43,494 nt of DNA from CAYVBW01 sp964449995 (lineage in GTDB: Bacteria; Patescibacteriota; Microgenomatia; UBA1400; PJMF01). The notes below the pieces were generated by a model. The model searched no databases. It had not been told where the DNA came from and saw nothing but the letters and a program-made list of their open reading frames with translations. The stretch covers positions 1 through 43,494 of the forward strand of contig CAYVBW010000005.1 of assembly GCA_964449995.1 (NCBI GenBank), in the 5' to 3' direction. The position numbers were made by a program, and so were the translations under genes. Of this stretch, positions 38,963 to 43,494 are shown piece by piece. Every line of letters begins with the position of its first letter. The first letter of the stretch is position 1.

Positions 38963-40540
38963 ATGTCATGGTTTCTTAAATATCGACCGCGCCAAATTTC
39001 TGACCTAGATTTATCAGATATAAGGCAACACTTTTTAAAGTTAATGGAAAATGGTAGGTTTCCTCAAACTTTATTATTTGCCGGACCCAAGGGTACTGGA
39101 AAAACTTCTGCCTCAAGAATTATTGGAGCTATGCTTAATGATCCGGCCAATGAGAAAGCAGTCCAGTCAATATTTTTTAATAAAAAAACGAGCAAAAATA
39201 TCAGTTTAAAGGAACCTAACCCCAAATTGGAATTTTCTCAAAGAGTTTTCAGAGGGCAGTCTTATGTGGTACAAGAAATTGACGCAGCTAGCTACAGGGG
39301 TATTGATGATATTAGACGCCTGAAAGAAAGAATATTTTTACCTCCTCAAGAAGGTATTATGGCTGTTTATATTTTAGATGAGGTGCATATGCTTACAAAT
39401 GAAGCGTTTAATGCATTGCTTAAGATTTTAGAAGAACCACCAGCACATGTAGTTTTTATTTTAGCTACCACAGCACTACATAAGGTACCAGCCACCATAG
39501 TTTCAAGGTGTAATTTAGTTTTATTTCACAAGGCAAGTTTAGAAGAATTAGTTAAGAGATTAGAAAAAGTATTAAAGCAAGAAAAAATAAAGTTTAAACA
39601 AGAAGCGCTTTTGGAAATTGCCCAAAGATCTGATGGTAGTTTTAGAGACGCTGTAAAATTAACAGAAACTGTTGCTGACCAGGGGAAAATAACTCTAGAG
39701 GATATTAATAAATTAATAGGTGGTTCAGCTTTAGTAGAAGTTAAGAAATTGATTGATTTGATTTTAACCAAAGACGAGAAAGGTATTGCTGATTTTTTCT
39801 CTAGCTTGCGCAGTCAGAATTTTGATCCTGATTATTTTTATCAATCCCTTTTTAATTATCTACATCAAAATTTACTGGGTGCGCTAGGGGCTGTTGATAT
39901 CAAGCCAGAATTAGAGCAAAAGGTTAGCCAATTTTTACTCAAAGTTTTATTAGAGATTGATTTTAATCAAGTTAGTCCCATTCCATTTTTGCCTCTAGAG
40001 TTAAAAATTTTATTTTTAATACAACAGTCAAAGCAAAAAGGCGGTCTGGCAAATAATACTAATAAGAAAAATTACACAAAATCTCAAAAAGAGGAAACAA
40101 CAACAAAAAAAACCAACAGTCACAATACTGCGCTTAACTCTAAAAAAAAGTTGCAAAAGGAGGAAGAAGTTGATCTTTCGTCCTCGGTGGAATATATGAC
40201 ATCTGATGATTCGCTAAGTTCAAGTTTGTGCGAGCGTTGGGATGATTTTATAAAGAAAGTAGAAGTTAGTAACCTAACTCTAGCAGCTCTTTTGCGCTCT
40301 AGTCAGCCAAAGCCGGGACCAAATGGGGTGGCAGAAATTAGAGTCTTTTACCGATTTCATCAGGAGCAGTTAGAGCAGCCAAAATTTCGTAGCATCATTG
40401 AGCAGTGTGGAGAATCAATTGTTGGGGGTAAAATCAGGTTTAGGTTTGTTCTAACTGAACCCCAGGTGGAAGCAGAGTTAGTGGATGTTCCATCCCACAC
40501 CAAAGAGTTAGAGTCTTTGGCAGAGGAAATCTTGATGTAG
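38963..40540 (+). CDS. dnaX: DNA polymerase III gamma/tau subunit without the zinc module
   Basis: 525 residues. The clamp-loader ATPase has Walker A GPKGTGKTSASR, Walker B VYILDEVHMLTNEAFNALLK, sensor 1 LATTALHKVPATIVSRC (SRC motif) and domain II/III regions. The segment between Walker A and EIDAASYRGIDDIRRLKE normally holds a Cys4 zinc module; here it contains no cysteine (residues about 60-100), so the module has been lost. After about residue 365 a Lys/Thr/Asn-rich linker leads to a C-terminal domain resembling tau domain V. It loads the sliding clamp and organises the replisome. ybaB follows, but recR, the usual third gene, does not. Confidence 0.93.
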   Translation: MSWFLKYRPRQISDLDLSDIRQHFLKLMENGRFPQTLLFAGPKGTGKTSASRIIGAMLNDPANEKAVQSIFFNKKTSKNISLKEPNPKLEFSQRVFRGQSYVVQEIDAASYRGIDDIRRLKERIFLPPQEGIMAVYILDEVHMLTNEAFNALLKILEEPPAHVVFILATTALHKVPATIVSRCNLVLFHKASLEELVKRLEKVLKQEKIKFKQEALLEIAQRSDGSFRDAVKLTETVADQGKITLEDINKLIGGSALVEVKKLIDLILTKDEKGIADFFSSLRSQNFDPDYFYQSLFNYLHQNLLGALGAVDIKPELEQKVSQFLLKVLLEIDFNQVSPIPFLPLELKILFLIQQSKQKGGLANNTNKKNYTKSQKEETTTKKTNSHNTALNSKKKLQKEEEVDLSSSVEYMTSDDSLSSSLCERWDDFIKKVEVSNLTLAALLRSSQPKPGPNGVAEIRVFYRFHQEQLEQPKFRSIIEQCGESIVGGKIRFRFVLTEPQVEAELVDVPSHTKELESLAEEILM

Positions 40541-40603
40541 ACTAAGTAGGGCTAGCTGTTAAAATATACTTCAAATTGATTTATCAACTATATATAAAAA
40601 AAT

Positions 40604-40891
40604 ATGGCAAATCCTTTAAAATCTTTAGGCAACCTTAATAAGCTTCGTCAAGAAGCTAAAAAAATGCAAGACGAACTCTCAAAAGAAGAAATTAGAGTTG
40701 AAGAAGGAGATATTGTGGTGATTATTAGTGGCGATCAAAAGATAAAACATTTTTCGGTTCAGGGGGTGAGTAGCGATGACGCAGTTAAGGTTTTAAATAA
40801 AGCTATCAATCAATCTCAGCAGTTAGCAGCTAAAAAACTTCAATCCATGAGTGGCGGCTTAGGAGGTTTGATGGGTAGGATGGGGCAGTAG
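40604..40891 (+). CDS. ybaB: YbaB/EbfC nucleoid-associated protein
   Basis: 95 residues, the usual size. The N-terminal helix (LNKLRQEAKKMQDELSKEE) leads to a beta strand section with the invariant Gly/Asp pattern (IVVIISGDQKIKHFSV) and a C-terminal Gly/Met-rich tail (SGGLGGLMGRMGQ). EbfC binds DNA as a dimer and compacts the nucleoid. The dnaX-ybaB order is conserved across bacteria, which supports the call. The stop is 31 bases before the rdgB start. Confidence 0.93.
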   Translation: MANPLKSLGNLNKLRQEAKKMQDELSKEEIRVEEGDIVVIISGDQKIKHFSVQGVSSDDAVKVLNKAINQSQQLAAKKLQSMSGGLGGLMGRMGQ

Positions 40892-40922
40892 GTTTAAAAT
40901 AATAAATTTTGATGAAATAGTT

Positions 40923-41546
40923 ATGAGGCTGTTATTTGCTAGCAGCAATTTGAATAAAACTAAAGAGGTTAGGGCTATCTTGAGCGATTTAGCAATTGAT
41001 GTTTTCTTTCCTTTAGATCTGGCCAAAGACAATCCTCTTTTTTCAGACCTTGCTCAGTTTGAGGTAGTTGAGACAGGAGGTGATTATTTTGAGAACTCCT
41101 TACTCAAGGCCAAAGCCTTTGCCAAAAAAACCAATCTGCCAAGCGCTGCTGACGACACGGGGATAGAGGTTGAAGCTCTGGACAATTTTCCAGGAGTAAA
41201 ATCTAAAAGATGGCTTGAATCTTCAGATGAGAAGCGCAACTTAGCTCTTCTTGAAAAATTAAAAAACAAAACCAACAGATCAGCTCGTTTTGTGACAGTA
41301 ATTTGTCTGTATTTTCCAAGAGACAACTCTCATCGTTTTTTTAAAGGAGAAATAAAAGGAGAAATTGCCTTTAAGCCTGAGGGGAGTGAGGGTTTTGGTT
41401 ATGACAGCATTTTTATTCCCCAAGGCTATAAGCAAACATTAGCGCAACTAGGTTTAGTAAAAAAAAATGAACTTAGTCATCGCAAAATTGCCTTAGAAAA
41501 ACTAAAGCAATATCTTGTTAAGTTTCTATCTGAGCATGAAGACTGA
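40923..41546 (+). CDS. rdgB: RdgB/HAM1 non-canonical purine NTP pyrophosphatase
   Basis: 207 residues. The substrate-binding start LLFASSNLNKTKEVR, the Asp pair in SAADDTGIEVEALDNFPGV, FKGEIKGEIAFKPEGSEGFGYDSIF and the C-terminal LSHRKIALEKLKQYL all match the family. It hydrolyses dITP, ITP and XTP to monophosphates and keeps deaminated purines out of DNA. This parallels the EndoQ-like nuclease at 5458, which would act on such bases once incorporated. It overlaps the next gene by 11 bases. Confidence 0.93.
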   Translation: MRLLFASSNLNKTKEVRAILSDLAIDVFFPLDLAKDNPLFSDLAQFEVVETGGDYFENSLLKAKAFAKKTNLPSAADDTGIEVEALDNFPGVKSKRWLESSDEKRNLALLEKLKNKTNRSARFVTVICLYFPRDNSHRFFKGEIKGEIAFKPEGSEGFGYDSIFIPQGYKQTLAQLGLVKKNELSHRKIALEKLKQYLVKFLSEHED

Positions 41547-42096
41547 CTGTACATATCTGCCCGAAAATACCCATAGCTTATTAAAGCAGATTGTTTTTAA
41601 AGACCTAATTTCATCCTTGTACAAGGATTTATATAAGGAGCATAGTCAAGAACTGATAAGGTGGCTAGAAATTTTTATTGTTGAGCTTGAGTTAAAAACT
41701 GTGGTAGCCACCCAATTATTAATTGCTGGTTTTGGTTATGATTGGGGTTGTGTTAATTTAGATCAACAACATCTTAAACACACAAATCCAGCCAGCCATC
41801 TACCAGCTTGTTTTGAGCTTTCAAGTTTAAAAGTTGAGAGGTTGCTTTTGACAAAATTTCCTCACCTTTTATCTCAGAAAGAACTATTAACAACACTAGA
41901 CTTAATCAGAGATCAAGTTGCTCCAGCGTCGATGGATACCCAAGCCTCTCTTTTATGGGAAGCCTCTAGTTTATCTTGGATTGAGTTAAGTTTGCAAAAA
42001 AGAGTGGAAATTGATTTGGCTCAGTTTAAACAAAAAGAAGCTAATTTTAAAAATGAGATTTCAAAGCAAGCGCTAAAAGCTTTATTGGCAGGCTGA
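41536..42096 (+). CDS. Hypothetical protein following rdgB
   Basis: 186 residues from the ATG at 41536, which overlaps the rdgB stop by 11 bases; a TTG at 41515 is a weaker alternative start. It is not recognised. The sequence is mostly helical, with Leu-rich amphipathic stretches (LIRWLEIFIVELELKTVVAT, FPHLLSQKELLTTLDLI) and no signal peptide, membrane helix or metal motif that I can identify. Translational coupling to rdgB suggests a related cytosolic role, but the function is unknown. Confidence 0.68.
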   Translation: MKTDCTYLPENTHSLLKQIVFKDLISSLYKDLYKEHSQELIRWLEIFIVELELKTVVATQLLIAGFGYDWGCVNLDQQHLKHTNPASHLPACFELSSLKVERLLLTKFPHLLSQKELLTTLDLIRDQVAPASMDTQASLLWEASSLSWIELSLQKRVEIDLAQFKQKEANFKNEISKQALKALLAG

Positions 42097-42162
42097 ATTT
42101 GAAGCGCTAGTCAATTTACTTTATATTATTAATTAGTTATTAATTTTTTACATTGGGATAAT

Positions 42163-42933
42163 ATGTCAGAATTATTTAATTTATCAAACAAAACAGCAGT
42201 TATTACTGGGGCCTCAAGTGGCCTAGGGGTTCAATTTGCCCATGCTTTAGCAGCTCATGGGGCTAATGTAGCTATTTTAGCCAGGAGGAAAGAAAAACTA
42301 GAAAGTGTAAAACAAGAAGTAGAGCAAAAACATCAGGTAAAGATTGAGGCAATTGCTTGTGATGTGACCGATGAGGATCAGGTCAAGCAAGCTGTATCAG
42401 AAGTTGTGGCAAAGTTTTCTAGGGTAGACATTTTAGTTAATAATGCTGGAGTTGGCGGAATTGGTGTAGTAGAAGAAATGACGCTTGAAGATTGGCAAAA
42501 AGTGATTGATGTTAATTTAACAGGAGTTTTTTTGTGCTCAAAAGAGTTTGGGAAAATCATGATTGAACAAAAGTATGGAAAAATTATTAACATTGCTTCA
42601 ATTTTTGGAGCTGTAGGCAACCTAGCCTTTCCGGTAGTAGCCTATCATGCAACAAAGGGTGGGGTTGTTAATTTTACCAGAGGTTTGGCTGCAGAATGGG
42701 CTAAATATCACATCACAGTTAATGGCATCGGCCCAGGTTTTTTTGAAAGTGAAATGACTCAAGAAGTGGGTGAGAACCCAGATGCAAACACTTTCATTAA
42801 GGCAGGAAGCCCTATGCAGCGCTGGGGCAAAGAAGGAGAGCTAAACGGAGCACTATTATTATTGGCTTCTGATGCTTCTAGTTTTATAACCGGCCAGACA
42901 ATCTATGTAGATGGTGGCTGGACAGCAGTTTGA
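42163..42933 (+). CDS. Short-chain dehydrogenase/reductase (SDR)
   Basis: 256 residues, classical SDR. The cofactor motif TGxxxGxG is AVITGASSGLGVQFA (about 12-26); ILARRKEKL favours NADP(H). NNAG appears in ILVNNAGVGG, the catalytic Ser in NIASIFGAVG and YxxxK in AYHATKGGVVNF. The C-terminal GQTIYVDGGWTAV is typical. Overall it most resembles gluconate 5-dehydrogenase or 3-oxoacyl-ACP reductase-type SDRs; the substrate cannot be fixed, and no fatty acid synthesis genes are nearby. It is the last complete gene before a 406-base non-coding stretch. Confidence 0.9.
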   Translation: MSELFNLSNKTAVITGASSGLGVQFAHALAAHGANVAILARRKEKLESVKQEVEQKHQVKIEAIACDVTDEDQVKQAVSEVVAKFSRVDILVNNAGVGGIGVVEEMTLEDWQKVIDVNLTGVFLCSKEFGKIMIEQKYGKIINIASIFGAVGNLAFPVVAYHATKGGVVNFTRGLAAEWAKYHITVNGIGPGFFESEMTQEVGENPDANTFIKAGSPMQRWGKEGELNGALLLLASDASSFITGQTIYVDGGWTAV

Positions 42934-42992
42934 TCATCTTTTGCGACAAAATTATTTGAGTTTTATATAACATACCTTTAAGTCCTATATTA

Positions 42993-43020
42993 TTGTAATC
43001 CCATAGTTTTAAGTTATAAT
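42993..43020 (+). promoter_or_regulatory. Promoter of the secreted-protein gene at the window edge
   Basis: TTGTAA (42993-42998) and a perfect TATAAT (43015-43020) with 16 bases between them. The start site would fall near 43027, inside the 11-bp inverted repeat at 43021-43051, and give a leader of about 310 bases. Confidence 0.6.
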
Positions 43021-43051
43021 TAATACAGATTTATTAAACGAATCTGTATTA
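43021..43051. repeat. 11-bp inverted repeat at the predicted transcription start
   Basis: TAATACAGATT (43021-43031) and AATCTGTATTA (43041-43051) are exact reverse complements around a 9-base loop. Directly abutting the -10 box, it could be an operator or, if transcribed, a 5' hairpin. Confidence 0.75.
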
Positions 43052-43102
43052 GTTGTATTCTATTTAATTTATAGGATGCAATCGGCTCTTTAACATATAA
43101 GT

Positions 43103-43178
43103 GCTTATAAGAATAACAGAGAAGATAAACCAAGATCATAGCGGTCTAAAGGTTTCTCTTTTCTAAGTTCTTATAAGC
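43103..43178 (+). promoter_or_regulatory. Long hairpin in the leader of the secreted-protein gene
   Basis: GCTTATAAGAA (43103-43113) pairs perfectly with TTCTTATAAGC (43168-43178). Inside it, AGAGAAGATAAACC (43118-43131) pairs with GGTTTCTCTTTTCT (43151-43164) with one mismatch and one wobble, leaving a 19-base apical loop. No T-run follows, so it is not a terminator. The remaining bases 43179-43327 show no gene and no further pairing I can support; a GAGGAG ribosome site lies at 43329-43334. Confidence 0.65.
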
Positions 43179-43339
43179 GCACAGAAATAGCTTTTTAAAA
43201 ATAACGGTTAAGGTGGTGTCCGATAAAACATCACTAGGATTGGGCTTTTCTTCCAGAGCTTGAGTCAATGTTTGCTCTTAGCAAATAGTACTCCAAAAGC
43301 TTATGGAAAAAAGCAACTGTTGAAAAAGAGGAGAGAACG

Positions 43340-43494
43340 ATGGACAGGATGAGTAGGAAGTGGGTTTTGGTTTTGGTTGTGGTGTTGGTATTTGCGCTGG
43401 CAATGCCAGTGCAAGCAAATGGTGGGACAGTAACGACCGTAAATTGGACGGGCCAGGGACCGGCAGACCCTGGCTGTGCACTAGGCCAGACGGC
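43340..43494 (+). CDS. N-terminus of a secreted protein (partial, runs off the window)
   Basis: A strong GAGGAG site precedes the ATG at 43340. The 51 visible residues start MDRMSRKW and continue into a hydrophobic core (VLVLVVVLVFALAMPVQA) that looks like a type I signal peptide with cleavage after VQA. The mature part begins NGGTVTTVNWTGQG and is Gly/Thr/Ala-rich with one Cys. The base composition is distinctly more GC-rich than the rest of the window. The family cannot be judged from this fragment; a large surface protein is plausible given the long dedicated leader. Confidence 0.72.
   Translation, partial: MDRMSRKWVLVLVVVLVFALAMPVQANGGTVTTVNWTGQGPADPGCALGQT

Noticed and set aside
1..43494. 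CRISPR arrays, transposases, integrases, phage genes, toxin-antitoxin pairs
   Set aside because: No regularly spaced direct repeats and no recognisable genes of these classes were seen; the window is mostly housekeeping and surface-glycan genes.

Overview
The window is low-GC bacterial chromosome, densely packed with short intergenic gaps. It most resembles a Candidatus Patescibacteria (CPR) genome, probably of the Microgenomates group. The reasons are reduced, domain-trimmed housekeeping enzymes (an aspartyl-tRNA synthetase without the bacterial GAD insert, a DnaX without the Cys4 module), a WecA-type transferase with an unusual PGYGGG motif, and membrane and hypothetical proteins that resemble Microgenomates proteins from memory. 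Taxonomy is an inference; no rRNA gene is present to settle it. The only fully non-coding stretches over 300 bases are 9393-9783, 42934-43339 and, apart from one candidate small ORF, 31263-31746.

Layout. 1-2531: end of an unknown gene, a radical SAM/SPASM protein, an EpmA-like lysyl-tRNA synthetase paralogue and a PspC membrane protein. 2532-5360 (minus): gpmI and eno of lower glycolysis. 5458-9155: an endonuclease Q-like PHP protein followed by a UvrD-type helicase, then a DgkA-type kinase. 9177-10208: tRNA-Arg(GCG), tRNA-Ser(CGA), a 20-bp palindrome, an unidentified GC-rich structured region that looks like a non-coding RNA with two related modules, and a TM-helix/MscS-like gene interrupted by a run of 10 N. 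10209-10812: a structured leader, an RRM RNA-binding protein and a terminator. 10836-16680: galU, a membrane-anchored trypsin-like protease with C-terminal cysteine repeats, a fused ADP-forming acyl-CoA synthetase and a fused CoaD-CoaE protein. 16691-20551: a MazG-like protein, dnaG, trxA, trxB. 20564-31248 (minus): a surface-glycan block (second galU, UbiA-type phosphoribosyltransferase, WecA-like transferase, GT-C and GT2 glycosyltransferases), then tatD, metG, a membrane protein and an alpha/beta hydrolase. 31263-31728: a minus-strand small transcription unit with promoter, 4-codon ORF, terminator and a 56-residue ORF. 31747-42933: aspS with a YbaK editing domain, a penicillin-binding carboxypeptidase, a polyproline membrane protein, gltX, unknowns, ybeY, dnaX, ybaB, rdgB, an unknown and an SDR oxidoreductase. 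42934-43494: a long structured leader and the start of a secreted protein.

How it works together. Glycolysis genes plus an ADP-forming acyl-CoA synthetase and a CoA-finishing enzyme fit an acetate-producing fermentative cell that gains ATP from acetyl-CoA. The minus-strand block would build and attach surface polysaccharide. A striking regulatory feature is that about ten genes carry a TATAAT-like -10 box only 6-13 bases upstream of the start codon, implying leaderless or nearly leaderless mRNAs, while others keep clear Shine-Dalgarno sites. The best candidates for something undescribed are the structured region at 9447-9678, the RRM leader in which the ribosome-binding site can be locked in a pseudoknot, and the minus-strand small RNA unit at 31498-31669.
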